Assembly: GCA_037127585.1 (NCBI GenBank)
Contig: JBAXYB010000001.1
Location: forward strand, 24,066-88,065
Direction of reading: 5' to 3'
Source: CAINDI01 sp037127585
GTDB lineage: Bacteria; Verrucomicrobiota; Verrucomicrobiia; Palsa-1439
Length of the DNA stretch: 64,000 nucleotides
Positions within the stretch are counted from its first letter, which is position 1. The number at the start of each line of letters is the position of its first letter. The notes under the pieces are model-generated. The model searched no databases. It was not told the origin of the DNA and was given only the letters and a program-made list of their open reading frames with translations. Positions 46,069 through 55,005 of the stretch are shown here, piece by piece. The translations under genes were made by a program, and so were the position numbers.

Positions 46069-46338
46069 CAGCGCCAGCGGTTTGCCGGGCAGAACGGCAC
46101 CGGCTGCAACGCGCGGATGACGCCGAAGCAGATCAAGGAACATTGCCGTTTGGACGAGGAGTGTCAGGAGTTATTGAAGATGGCGATGACCGAACTCAAC
46201 CTCAGCGCCCGTGCCTACGACCGGATCCTGAAAGTCGCTCGCACCATCGCTGATCTCGCCGGCAGTGAGCGTATCCAATCTGACCACATCTCCGAGGCCA
46301 TCCAGTACCGCTCCCTCGACCGGCAGTTGTGGGTCTGA
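46069..46338 (+). pseudogene. C-terminal fragment of a ComM/YifB (Mg-chelatase-like) protein
   Basis: Ninety residues match the C-terminal domain of ComM/YifB AAA+ proteins: CNARMTPKQIKEHCRLDEEC, then ELNLSARAYDRILKVARTIA, then IQSDHISEAIQYRSLDRQLW. The AAA+ ATPase domain (Walker A and B) is absent. Full-length ComM has about 500 residues and acts in DNA branch migration during transformation. The fragment has no start of its own. A complete copy may exist elsewhere in the genome. Confidence 0.8.
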
Positions 46339-46401
46339 GGATATATAAGACGATGAAGTTTTAATTGACAGTGGTTGCCGGCTATGTTCAATTCGCACAA
46401 A

Positions 46402-47979
46402 ATGAGTAAGGAAACAACATCTAGTTGTTTTTGCGGTTTTCTGCCGGTGGTCATGTCGGTGGCCGACTTGATCGGCTCGGAGCGCAGTACAGCCATCGCG
46501 CACGCCCGGGCCGCGCTGACCGGGGAAGAAATCTCCACGCTTCTGGCACTGGCTACGGAGCGGGTTGAGTTTCTGTCCGCAGCCTTTCTCGACCGGCAAC
46601 ACGCGTTGCTGGGGCAGGTTGGCGAAAGGATCACCGCGCCGGTGGCGGGTGAGTCGGTGCGGGGTGCTTCGACACGGATGTTTGACGCCGCGACCAAGAC
46701 GGGCCAGTCGCCATTGAGCGCGTCCGGTATCTACCGCGTGGGTGAGGATGGCCGGCTGCGGTTGATTTCCAAAAGCGAACATTATCATGCTCCGCTCGGC
46801 CACGGTTTTCCCGGCTACGCGTTGCTGGAGCGGGCGCGACGACTCGGTATTCCCAACGCCACCCACAACAACACCCGGGGCCAGATTACGCGGTTGTTGG
46901 AGGAGGAATTGGTGCGCACCGCCAACGGACTGGCTCTCGGCGACCGCGCCGGGCTGGATCAAATACTGGCGAGCGCCGATCCGTACGTGGTCAACCGGGT
47001 GCTGAATCTGGAAACCGGCAGTCTCGCCGTGGAAGCCGCGTTGAAGATGATCTTGGCGCGGTTTTACCGTGTCGAGCCGGGCGTCCCGACGCCGAAATAC
47101 CACGGGCGAACGCCGGTCTTGCTGGTGATGGGCAATGACGATGCCGGCTTGCTGGCCAACTATCACGGCACCACCATTCTGACGCAGACAATGCGTGGGA
47201 TGTGGCCGGAGTTCTGTGCCGGATTGGAGTCGGCCGGGTTGTTTCGCGTGTGTCCGATTCGTCCGAACCACGCCGAGGACCTCGATGCGGCTTTCGCGCA
47301 ATGGGACCGGGGCGCAACCAAGATCGCGGGGTTCTTCCACGAAATCGTGATGATGAACTACGGTGGCCGTTTGTTGACGCGCGAGTTCCTGCAACGGGCG
47401 TACGCGCTCTGCCGCGACCACGATGTGCCGACCGTCTGCGACGAAATCCAGTCCTGCCTCTGGCATCCGGACTTGTTCATGTTCCGTGAATGGGGGCTGA
47501 CACCGTCGTTTGTGGCGGTGGGGAAAGGATTCCCCGGCGGCGAGTATCCCGCCTCGCGATTGCTGTTCAGCGCCGCGATGGATTGCCTGCCGCAATTCGG
47601 AGCGCTCGTGACCAACGGCCAAGAAGAGCTTGCTTCGTTGGCGTACCTGATCACCATGCGTTGGGCCATCGCCAACTCCGCCATCACCCGTGCCGTGGGT
47701 GACTACTATGAAACGCGCTTGCGCGAGTTCGCGGCCGGGCACTCCGACAAAATCACCGCCGTCGAAGGCAAACGGCACATGACGACGCTCTATTTCACTG
47801 GGTTGGACGCAGCCAAGAAGTTTGCCGGCCACCTGAACCAACGCGGCTTGGACGCCAGTGCGCAGGTGTACAAGGCGGATTGTCCGCCGGCAGTCCTGAC
47901 GAAGATTCCGTTGATCAGCACGCCCGCCGTCGTGGATTTCATCGTCGCGCGGATGGACGAGGCGGTCCGGGTTCACTGA
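46402..47979 (+). CDS. Class III (PLP-dependent) aminotransferase, first gene of the large catabolic operon
   Basis: The protein has about 525 residues. The start is uncertain: ATG at 46402 or at 46453 (MSVADLIGSERS) are both possible. Family features are GHGFPGYALLERARRLGIPN, then NLETGSLAVEAALKMILARF, the PLP-binding aspartate in VPTVCDEIQSCLWHPDLFMF, and the Schiff-base lysine in FVAVGKGFPGGEYPASRLLF. Class III enzymes transfer amino groups from terminal amines or aminated sugars to a keto acid. The alanine dehydrogenase gene follows after 7 bases, so pyruvate/alanine is a natural partner pair. The N-terminal 80 residues are longer than usual. Confidence 0.8.
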   Translation: MSKETTSSCFCGFLPVVMSVADLIGSERSTAIAHARAALTGEEISTLLALATERVEFLSAAFLDRQHALLGQVGERITAPVAGESVRGASTRMFDAATKTGQSPLSASGIYRVGEDGRLRLISKSEHYHAPLGHGFPGYALLERARRLGIPNATHNNTRGQITRLLEEELVRTANGLALGDRAGLDQILASADPYVVNRVLNLETGSLAVEAALKMILARFYRVEPGVPTPKYHGRTPVLLVMGNDDAGLLANYHGTTILTQTMRGMWPEFCAGLESAGLFRVCPIRPNHAEDLDAAFAQWDRGATKIAGFFHEIVMMNYGGRLLTREFLQRAYALCRDHDVPTVCDEIQSCLWHPDLFMFREWGLTPSFVAVGKGFPGGEYPASRLLFSAAMDCLPQFGALVTNGQEELASLAYLITMRWAIANSAITRAVGDYYETRLREFAAGHSDKITAVEGKRHMTTLYFTGLDAAKKFAGHLNQRGLDASAQVYKADCPPAVLTKIPLISTPAVVDFIVARMDEAVRVH

Positions 47980-47986
47980 GGTTCGC

Positions 47987-49093
47987 ATGAAGATTGGCAT
48001 ACCCAAAGAGATCAAAATCAAAGAGAACCGCGTCGCCTGCACTCCGGGTGGCGCCCGCATGTTTGTCCAGCAGGGCCACCAGGTGCTCGTCCAGCAAGGG
48101 GCGGGTGTGGGTGCCGGGTTCAGCGACGACCTGTACCGGGAAGTCGGGGCCACAATCGTGCCGACTGCGGCTGACGCCTGGGCAGCGGAGATGGTGATCA
48201 AGGTCAAGGAACCCCAAGCCGCCGAGTACGGTTATCTGCGGCCGGAGCTGGTGCTGTTCACCTACCTGCACCTGGCGGCGGAACCCGCACTGACCAAACG
48301 GCTGATCGAGTCGCGCACCTGTGGCATCGCCTACGAGACCGTCGAGGTCGGCCGCCGGCGGCCATTGCTGGAGCCGATGAGCGAGATTGCCGGGCGGATG
48401 AGCGCGATCATCGGCGCGTATTACCTGAGCAAGGCGCAGGGCGGGAAGGGCGTGCTGCTCGGCGGCGTGCCGGGCGTGTTGCCGGGCAACGTGCTCGTCC
48501 TTGGCGGCGGCACCTCGGGCGTCAACGCCGGCCGCATGGCGGCCGGCCTCGGCGCGGCGGTCACGATCCTCGAAGTGGACCTCGACCGGATGCGGTTCCT
48601 CGACATCACGCTCGAACACTCGGCGAGCACGCTGTTTTCCAACGAGCAGAATTTGCTGGAGCGCCTCGCCGCAGTGGACCTGCTGGTCGGCGCTGTTCTC
48701 GTGCCGGGCGCGGTCGCGCCCAAGCTGATCCGGCGCGACATGCTCGCCATGATGAAACCGGGCTCGGTCTTTGTCGACATCGCCATTGACCAGGGCGGTT
48801 GCGCCGAAACCTCGCGCTCGACAACCCATGACGACCCGGTCTACGTTGAGCAGGAGGTGATTCACTACTGCGTGACCAACATGCCGGGCGCCTACGCCCG
48901 CACCGCGACGCAGGGGCTGACCAACGCGACCATGCCCTACGCCCTCAAGCTCGCCAACCTCGGCGCCGAACGCGCCCTCGAACTGATGCCGGATCTGCGG
49001 CGCGGGCTGAACACCTATCGCGGCGCGGTCGTGTACCGGGCGGTCGCGGAAGCGCACGGGTTGCCCGGCAGCGCCAATCCGTTTGATTCTTGA
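47987..49093 (+). CDS. ald: Alanine dehydrogenase
   Basis: The protein has 368 residues, normal for the family. It opens MKIGIPKEIKIKENRVACTP, with the conserved Arg and Lys substrate residues, and includes VKEPQAAEYGYLRP, the NAD-binding loop VLVLGGGTSGVNAGRMAAGL, and the end TATQGLTNATMPYALKLANL. Two known catalytic positions are present (His in LFTYLHLA and Asp in VFVDIAIDQGG). The enzyme interconverts L-alanine and pyruvate plus ammonia with NAD. Next to an aminotransferase, it would recycle alanine formed by transamination and release ammonia. Confidence 0.93.
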   Translation: MKIGIPKEIKIKENRVACTPGGARMFVQQGHQVLVQQGAGVGAGFSDDLYREVGATIVPTAADAWAAEMVIKVKEPQAAEYGYLRPELVLFTYLHLAAEPALTKRLIESRTCGIAYETVEVGRRRPLLEPMSEIAGRMSAIIGAYYLSKAQGGKGVLLGGVPGVLPGNVLVLGGGTSGVNAGRMAAGLGAAVTILEVDLDRMRFLDITLEHSASTLFSNEQNLLERLAAVDLLVGAVLVPGAVAPKLIRRDMLAMMKPGSVFVDIAIDQGGCAETSRSTTHDDPVYVEQEVIHYCVTNMPGAYARTATQGLTNATMPYALKLANLGAERALELMPDLRRGLNTYRGAVVYRAVAEAHGLPGSANPFDS

Positions 49094-49095
49094 GC

Positions 49096-49890
49096 ATGAA
49101 GACGGACGCGCTCAACGCCCGACAGCAAACGATCATCGGCCTGCTGCGCGAACGGGGCAACGTCAGCGTCACGGATCTCACCCGGCAGTTCGACGTGACG
49201 TCGATGACCGTCCGCCGCGATCTCGACCACCTCGAACAACACGGCTACCTCACCCGCACCCATGGCGGCGCGCTCTTCTCCCAGCAGGTCAAGATCCAGT
49301 TCGCGTTCCGCGAGAAACAGGAGCACCAGCTCGCCGAGAAGGCCGCCATCGCGCGGGCGGCCGCCCGTCTGGTGCAGCCCGGGATGACCATCGTGCTCGA
49401 TACCGGCACCACCACGCTCGAAGTAGCGCGGGCTGTGGCCGGCATTGCCAACCTCAAGGTCCTCACGTCGTCGCTCGCCATTGCTTCCGTGCTCTATGCC
49501 CGCGACAACATTGACCTCATCCTGCTCGGCGGCAACGCCCGCAAGAACAGCCCCGACCTGACCGGGCCGCTGACCGAGGACAACCTCCGCCAGTTGCGCG
49601 TCGGGCTGGCCATCCTCGGCGCCGACGCGCTTGATCGGGACGGGCTGTATACCGGCGAACTGGCTGTCGCCCGCATTTCGAAGGCCATGATTGCTGCCGC
49701 CGGACGCACGATCCTGGTCGCGGACAGCACGAAGTTCCAGCGGCGCGCATTCGTGCGGTTTGCCGGCTGGGAGCAGGTGGACACGCTCATCACTGACCCG
49801 CGTCTGCCGTCCGCCGACCGGCGCTGGCTGAGTAAAGCCATCCAGCAGGTTGTGCTGGCTCCCGTCCTGGCGGGAGAGGAGACCCCATGA
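49096..49890 (+). CDS. DeoR-family transcriptional regulator
   Basis: The protein has 264 residues from ATG 49096; a TTG at 49090 overlapping the previous stop is an alternative. The N-terminal helix-turn-helix is clear (ERGNVSVTDLTRQFDVTSMT, then VRRDLDHLEQHGYLTRTHGG), as is the DeoR-type sensor domain (MTIVLDTGTTTLEVARAVAG, then RTILVADSTKFQRRAF). DeoR regulators sense phosphorylated sugars and usually repress their own operon. Lying inside the operon, it probably controls it. It overlaps the next gene by 4 bases. Confidence 0.9.
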   Translation: MKTDALNARQQTIIGLLRERGNVSVTDLTRQFDVTSMTVRRDLDHLEQHGYLTRTHGGALFSQQVKIQFAFREKQEHQLAEKAAIARAAARLVQPGMTIVLDTGTTTLEVARAVAGIANLKVLTSSLAIASVLYARDNIDLILLGGNARKNSPDLTGPLTEDNLRQLRVGLAILGADALDRDGLYTGELAVARISKAMIAAAGRTILVADSTKFQRRAFVRFAGWEQVDTLITDPRLPSADRRWLSKAIQQVVLAPVLAGEETP

Positions 49891-51032
49891 AAACCGTCCG
49901 CTTCGGTATCATCGGTTGCGGCTTAATGGGCCGCGAATTCGCGTCGGCCGCCGCCCGCTGGTGTCACCTGCGTGAACCGGCCGCCCGGCCCGTGTTGGTG
50001 GCTGTCTGCAATCGTTCGCCAGAACCGACGCGCTGGTTCACGGATCATTTCGACACGATCCGGCAGGCAAGCACGGCGTACTGCGAACTGCTCGCCAACC
50101 CGGAGGTGGACGCTGTCTATATTGCCGTGCCGCATCATCTGCACGCCGAGATCTACACCGCCGCGATCCGGGCCGGCAAACATCTTGTGGGCGAGAAGCC
50201 GTTTGGGATCGACCGCGCCGCCAATCGCGCCATCCTCGTCGCGCTGGCAGAACACCCGGATTGTTTCGCGCGATGCTCCTCCGAGTTCCCGTTCTTCCCC
50301 GCCGTGCAACGGATCGGGCAAATGATCGAGGGGAACGAATTCGGCACCATCCTCGAAGTCAACGCCGGGTTCTTCCACTCCAGCGACCTCGATCCGCGCA
50401 AACCAATGAACTGGAAACGCACCGTCGCCACCAACGGCGAGTACGGCTGTCTTGGCGACCTCGGCCTGCACCCGTTGCACGTCCCGTTGCGCGCCGGCTG
50501 GACGCCCCGCAACGTGCGCGCGATCCTCTCGAAAGTGTTTGCCCACCGGTCCGGCCGCGACGGCCAGCCCGCGGCGTGTGAGACGTGGGACAACGCCACG
50601 CTCTTGTGCGAGTCGGTGGACCCGGCCACCGGCCAGCCGTTCCCGCTCACCATCAAGACCCAGCGGATCGCGCCCGGTGAGAAGAACTCCTGGAACTTTG
50701 AGATCCTCGGCACCCGACGGTCGGCCCGGTTCTCGACCAAGCAGGCCAACACGCTCGAGTTCCTCGATTACACCGGTGGAGAACAACCCTGGCAACATCT
50801 CGACATGGGCCACGAAATGACCTACCCGGTCATCACCGGCGGCATCTTCGAGGCCGGCTTCTCCGATGTGATCCTCCAGATGTGGGCCGCCTACCTGCAT
50901 GAATTGGTCCACCGCCAAACGCCCGGTCGCTTTGCGGGCTGCGTGACGCCGGAGGAAACAGAACGGCACCACCAGATCCTGACCGCGGCGCTCGAATCGC
51001 ACCGCACCCACAGCGTCGTCCAATTGGACTGA
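49887..51032 (+). CDS. Gfo/Idh/MocA-family oxidoreductase
   Basis: The protein has 381 residues. The Rossmann loop FGIIGCGLMGREFASAA is at the N-terminus, with AVYIAVPHHLHAEIYTAAIR and the catalytic-lysine block GKHLVGEKPFGID typical of the family. The C-terminal domain has GEYGCLGDLGLHPLHVP, which supplies the conserved substrate His. These enzymes oxidise or reduce sugar hydroxyls, inositols or related compounds with NAD(P). It is coupled to the DeoR gene (4-base overlap) and 11 bases before the kinase gene. Confidence 0.88.
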   Translation: MKTVRFGIIGCGLMGREFASAAARWCHLREPAARPVLVAVCNRSPEPTRWFTDHFDTIRQASTAYCELLANPEVDAVYIAVPHHLHAEIYTAAIRAGKHLVGEKPFGIDRAANRAILVALAEHPDCFARCSSEFPFFPAVQRIGQMIEGNEFGTILEVNAGFFHSSDLDPRKPMNWKRTVATNGEYGCLGDLGLHPLHVPLRAGWTPRNVRAILSKVFAHRSGRDGQPAACETWDNATLLCESVDPATGQPFPLTIKTQRIAPGEKNSWNFEILGTRRSARFSTKQANTLEFLDYTGGEQPWQHLDMGHEMTYPVITGGIFEAGFSDVILQMWAAYLHELVHRQTPGRFAGCVTPEETERHHQILTAALESHRTHSVVQLD

Positions 51033-51043
51033 ACAGGTGGTGA

Positions 51044-52408
51044 ATGGAATCTTCCATGAAGGCTGAACATTCCGCCTGCCTGATCGGATTGGATCTCGGC
51101 ACCAGCGCGATCAAGGGCGTGTTGACCGATGCCGCGGGTACCGTGCTGGCGGAAGCCGGAGCGGAAAACCGATTCCTCCACCCGCAGGACGACTGGGTGG
51201 AGGTCGCGCCGGAACCGCATTACCAGAATGTCTGCCGCGTCATCCGCGAGCTGGTGGCGGCCGCGCCCGGCGAGGTGGCCGCCCTGGCCATGGCCGCCGC
51301 GTCAGGCAATACCCTGCTGACCGATGCCGCCGGTACGCCCTTGACGAACATCCTCAACTGGATGGATCGCCGGGCGGAACAGAACCCGCCCGCCGCCCTG
51401 GCCGGGCTCACCCCGGCGGCGGTGACGCAGATCACCGGCTGGCCTTGCGTCAGCAGCTTTCCGCTGGCTCACCTGGCCTGGCTGCGGGAACACCGCCCGC
51501 AACTCTACCGGCAGGCCGGCCACTACGGCATGGATACCGATTGGCTGCTGTATCGGCTGACCGGCCGTTGGGTGATGGACCATTCCACTGCCACCACCTT
51601 TCACCTGCAGGAGCAAACATCCGGCACCTACCACGAGCCGTTCCTGAAGATGTTGGACATCCCACGGGCGAAGTTGTCGGCGCTGATGGACTCGGGAATA
51701 GCGGCCGGGCCGCTGACCGGGCCGGCGTTGCGGGACACCGGTCTTTCCCCGCGGACCGCAGTCGTCACCGGCTGCTTCGATCATCCGGCCGCGGCGCGTG
51801 CCGTCGGCGTGCTGGCGCCGGGACAGCTCCTGCTTTCGTGCGGCACCTCCTGGGTGGGATTCACGCCCTGCCTGGACCGGCAAGGTATTCTCGACGCGCA
51901 GATGCTCTGCGATCCGTTCCTCTCCGCGCAGGGCGGGCCGTGGGGCGGCATGTTCTCGGTGCCGTACATCGGCCGCACCATTGACTGGTACATCGACAAT
52001 GTCATTGCCCCGGGAGAGAGCGACCGGCTGCGCATCTTCAATGAAACGGCAGCGGAAGCCGCGCCCGGCGCCGGCGGCCTGGCGATTGACCTGCGCCTCC
52101 CGCCGCGGGCCATCCAGGCCGATCGCAAGAACATCAGCCGCGCCATTATGGAAGGCGCCGCCCGGTTCCTGAACGAAAAGATCTGTGACTTGCAGGCCCG
52201 CGGTTTCCGCTACCATCAGGCGGTCATGGTCGGCGGCCCGGCTCACAGCCCGGGCTGGCCGGCGATCGTGGCCGAGATCACGGGGCTGGCGATTGCCGTG
52301 GGCGGACGTGCCGCTGGTGCGCGGGGCGCCGCGCGGCTCGCCGGCCTGGGGGTGGGAATTTACCAGAATGAACAGGACGCTTTTCGCGGCAAAGGAGGAC
52401 AACGATGA
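51044..52408 (+). CDS. FGGY-family carbohydrate kinase
   Basis: The protein has 454 residues (450 from the alternative ATG at 51056). The first phosphate loop is LIGLDLGTSAIKGVLTDAAG. Other signatures are WMDRRAEQ, MDTDWLLYRLTGRWVMDHST, and the second phosphate region GQLLLSCGTSWVGFTPCLDR. Family members phosphorylate sugars such as xylulose, ribulose, glycerol or L-fuculose. Together with the isomerase at 53448 it makes the usual aldose-to-ketose-to-phosphate route. It overlaps the next gene by 4 bases. The sugar cannot be named from the sequence. Confidence 0.88.
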   Translation: MESSMKAEHSACLIGLDLGTSAIKGVLTDAAGTVLAEAGAENRFLHPQDDWVEVAPEPHYQNVCRVIRELVAAAPGEVAALAMAAASGNTLLTDAAGTPLTNILNWMDRRAEQNPPAALAGLTPAAVTQITGWPCVSSFPLAHLAWLREHRPQLYRQAGHYGMDTDWLLYRLTGRWVMDHSTATTFHLQEQTSGTYHEPFLKMLDIPRAKLSALMDSGIAAGPLTGPALRDTGLSPRTAVVTGCFDHPAAARAVGVLAPGQLLLSCGTSWVGFTPCLDRQGILDAQMLCDPFLSAQGGPWGGMFSVPYIGRTIDWYIDNVIAPGESDRLRIFNETAAEAAPGAGGLAIDLRLPPRAIQADRKNISRAIMEGAARFLNEKICDLQARGFRYHQAVMVGGPAHSPGWPAIVAEITGLAIAVGGRAAGARGAARLAGLGVGIYQNEQDAFRGKGGQR

Positions 52409-53451
52409 GCGTTGACGTCAATGAGGCCGATCGCCAAATCTACCAACGGGAATTGAGTGGCTTTCTGCCGGCCAGGATTTTTGACGCACACGTGCACCTG
52501 CTCGATCGCTCCTGCCGGGTGCCCGGATACCAGTGTCCGCCGCGGAACATCCTGGCCAAGTTTGGCGGGGTCTTCACGATGGAGCAGTGCCAGGAGTGGG
52601 CGCGCGCACTGCTGCCGGAGCAGGAGTTTCATCTCAACAGCTTCGGGATGCCGTCGTATGACTCCGACCTGGATGCGTCGGCGGCCTATTCCGGCCGCGT
52701 GGCGGACAACCGGCGCTCTTTCGCCATGGCCTTGGTATCGCCGCGCGACTCAGCGGCAGCAGTGATCCGCCGGGTAGAGACCAACCGGCTGATCGGCTAC
52801 AAACCGTACCTTGACTTTGTCGAGGGAAAGCCCAAAGCGGACATCACGATTCACGACATGCTGCCCGCCGCCCAGATGGCGGCGGCCGACGAACGCGGGC
52901 TGGCCATCATGCTGCACATCCCGCGCTCCGCGCGGTTGACGGATCCGGTCAACCAAACCCAGATGGTGGAAATCTGCCGGCGCTACCCGCGGACGCGGAT
53001 CATCTTCGCCCACATCGGCCGCGCCTACTATCTCCAGAACGTCATCGGCATGCTCGACGGCATTGCCGCCTGCCCGAATGCCTATGTCGATACCGCCATG
53101 GTCAACCACGAAGGCGTGCTCGAGTACACGTTCCGGAATTTCCCGCCCGACCGCATCCTGTTCGGCTCCGATGCCCCCGTGGCCTGCCTGCACGGCAAGT
53201 CGGTCGAGATCAACAACCAGTACGCCTACCTGATGGCGGAGGATTACGAGATCGGCACCTCGATCTACGACGCCCGCCACGCCGTCTCGTTCACCACATT
53301 TTTCTACGAGCAGCTCCGCGGCATCAAACTGGCGGCGGAGCGGGCCGGACTGAACCGGGCCGCGATCGAGGACATCTTCTTCAACAACGCCAGCCGCCTG
53401 TTCCGGGCGGTGGCCGCGCGCAACTACGGCAACCGAAAGGAGTCTGCATGA
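52405..53451 (+). CDS. Amidohydrolase-family (Amidohydro_2) metal-dependent hydrolase
   Basis: The protein has 348 residues. The metal site residues are visible: DAHVHL near residue 27, MLHIPR, IIFAHIGRAYYL, and DRILFGSDAPV with the catalytic Asp. This matches the Amidohydro_2 branch (lactonases, decarboxylases, TIM-barrel hydrolases). A sugar-lactone hydrolase or decarboxylase role would suit a pathway that also has Gfo/Idh/MocA dehydrogenases, which form lactones; this is inference. It is coupled by 4-base overlaps to the genes on both sides. Confidence 0.85.
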   Translation: MSVDVNEADRQIYQRELSGFLPARIFDAHVHLLDRSCRVPGYQCPPRNILAKFGGVFTMEQCQEWARALLPEQEFHLNSFGMPSYDSDLDASAAYSGRVADNRRSFAMALVSPRDSAAAVIRRVETNRLIGYKPYLDFVEGKPKADITIHDMLPAAQMAAADERGLAIMLHIPRSARLTDPVNQTQMVEICRRYPRTRIIFAHIGRAYYLQNVIGMLDGIAACPNAYVDTAMVNHEGVLEYTFRNFPPDRILFGSDAPVACLHGKSVEINNQYAYLMAEDYEIGTSIYDARHAVSFTTFFYEQLRGIKLAAERAGLNRAAIEDIFFNNASRLFRAVAARNYGNRKESA

Positions 53452-54971
53452 CATCCCAGCCCCGTCCCCAAGCCGGGCTTTTGCCTTTTTATCTGAAACT
53501 CTACGACGACCTGCTGCCGCAATACCGGGCCGGGTTCGACAGTTTCATCGCCCGGATCACTGCAGCGCTGGAAGCGCGCGGCATCACGGTGCAAACCGCG
53601 CCGGTCTGCCGGGTCGCCGACGAGTTCCGGGCCGCCATCGCGCAGTTCGAGGCGGCCGGCGTCGATTGCCTTGTCACGCTGCACCTGGCCTATTCGCCCT
53701 CCCTCGAAGCCATCGATGCCTGCTGCCGGACCAAGCTCCCCATCGTCATTCTCGACACGACGATGGACGCAGAGTTCGGGGTGAGCGTGTCGCCGGACCG
53801 CATCATGTACAACCACGGCGTGCATGGAGTGATGGACTTCGCCTCGATGTTGCGCCGCCGAAAACGCGCGTTCGCAATCGTCGCCGGCCATGACCGCGAC
53901 CCACGCATGCTGGACCGGGTTGCCGACCAGGTGCGAAGCGCCACAACAAAAAATACCGACCCATCGTCCGGTAGGGCGCTTTCGCCGAAAGCGCCGCGGA
54001 CGGCTCGGCGAGCCGTCCCTACCAGGCAAATTGGCAAATTAGGTGAGATAGCGGCCAACGCCCTGCGTGCCAGCCGGGTGTTGCGGGTCGGTGCGGCTTT
54101 TGCCGGCATGGGCGACTTCGCCGTGGCGGAGGATGTGCTGGCCGACAAACTGGGGATTGCGGTCAAGCAGGTCGGCCTCGATGCGCTGGATGCGGCCGTC
54201 CGTCAGGTAACCGATGCCGCAGTCGCCAAGGAAGTCGCCAGCGACCACGAACAGTTTGCCTGTGAACTCCCAGCCGAGGCGCACGCCCGCTCCGTGCGGG
54301 TCGGTCTCGGGCTGCGCCGCCTGCTTGAAGACGGTGACTACAGCGGACTCAGCGTCAACTTCCAGGCGTTCGACCGGGCCGACCGGCCAGCCAATACCAT
54401 GCCGTTCCTGGAAATCTCCAAGGCCATGGGGCGGGGGATCGGCTACGCCGGTGAAGGCGACGTCCTGACCGCGGCGCTGGTCGGCGCGCTGGCCCGGGCC
54501 ATCGGCGCCGTGACCTTTACCGAAATCTTCTGCGTCGATTGGGCCGGCGACACGCTTTTCCTTTCGCACATGGGCGAAATCAGCCCGAGTGTGGCCGGCG
54601 ACCGCCCGCGCGTTTTCTCCAAGCCGTTCTTCAGCGGCGGGTCGCTCGACCCGGCTGTGCTGACCTGTGCCGTGAAGCCCGGCCCGGCGGTATTCGTCAA
54701 CCTTGCGCCGGGCCCGGACGACACCTTTGCGCTGATCGTCGCCCCGGTCGAGGTGCTTGCCGAGGATGCCTCGCTCGACCCGGCCATGCGCGATGTGGTG
54801 CGCACCTGGATCCGGCCGCGCCGACCGGTGGCGGAGTTCCTCGAAGCCTACTCGCGTGCCGGTGGCACCCACCACTGTGCGCTGGTCCTCGGCGACCGCG
54901 CTGAGGCCATCGCCGCTTTCGGCCGGCTGAGCGGGCTGGAGGTCGTGCGCCTGTCGGGCCGCCAATGTTGA
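53448..54971 (+). CDS. L-fucose/L-arabinose isomerase-like protein carrying an inserted palindromic repeat
   Basis: The protein has 507 residues. The start (4-base overlap) and PQAGLLPFYLKLYDDLLPQY are like FucI/AraA-type isomerases. The C-terminal half has VGLGLRRLLEDGDYSGLSVN, then LEISKAMGRGIGYAGEGDVL, where the glutamates of the metal site (EISK and GEGD) fit. Between residues about 163 and 200 lies a foreign stretch (TTKNTDPSSGRALSPKAPRT and onward). It is encoded by a 54-bp double palindrome and its flanks, and it replaces the loop ahead of ANALRASRVLRVG. The frame is kept. Whether the enzyme still folds is open. It would convert an aldose to a ketose for the kinase. Confidence 0.75.
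   Translation: MTSQPRPQAGLLPFYLKLYDDLLPQYRAGFDSFIARITAALEARGITVQTAPVCRVADEFRAAIAQFEAAGVDCLVTLHLAYSPSLEAIDACCRTKLPIVILDTTMDAEFGVSVSPDRIMYNHGVHGVMDFASMLRRRKRAFAIVAGHDRDPRMLDRVADQVRSATTKNTDPSSGRALSPKAPRTARRAVPTRQIGKLGEIAANALRASRVLRVGAAFAGMGDFAVAEDVLADKLGIAVKQVGLDALDAAVRQVTDAAVAKEVASDHEQFACELPAEAHARSVRVGLGLRRLLEDGDYSGLSVNFQAFDRADRPANTMPFLEISKAMGRGIGYAGEGDVLTAALVGALARAIGAVTFTEIFCVDWAGDTLFLSHMGEISPSVAGDRPRVFSKPFFSGGSLDPAVLTCAVKPGPAVFVNLAPGPDDTFALIVAPVEVLAEDASLDPAMRDVVRTWIRPRRPVAEFLEAYSRAGGTHHCALVLGDRAEAIAAFGRLSGLEVVRLSGRQC
53970..54023. repeat. 54-bp double-palindrome element inserted inside the isomerase gene
   Basis: The layout is GGTAG, palindrome A (arms GGCGCTTTCG and CGAAAGCGCC, one central base), GC, palindrome B (arms GGACGGCTCG and CGAGCCGTCC, one central base), CTACC. 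Both inner palindromes are perfect and the ends are complementary (GGTAGGG and CCCTACC). The structure resembles REP/MITE-type miniature elements. Its length is a multiple of three with no stop in the gene's frame. No second copy was found in the window. Confidence 0.8.
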
Positions 54972-55005
54972 TCCGACCGATAACCAACCCAAACAATGGA
55001 AACAC

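Noticed and set aside
46171..48207. A 678-codon minus-strand frame across the aminotransferase and alanine dehydrogenase
   Set aside because: It is antisense to two well-supported enzymes with intact active-site motifs and has no ribosome site or motif of its own.
46402..49093. Taurine degradation (taurine:pyruvate aminotransferase plus alanine dehydrogenase)
   Set aside because: No sulfoacetaldehyde acetyltransferase, phosphotransacetylase or taurine transporter is nearby, and the rest of the operon is sugar-related.
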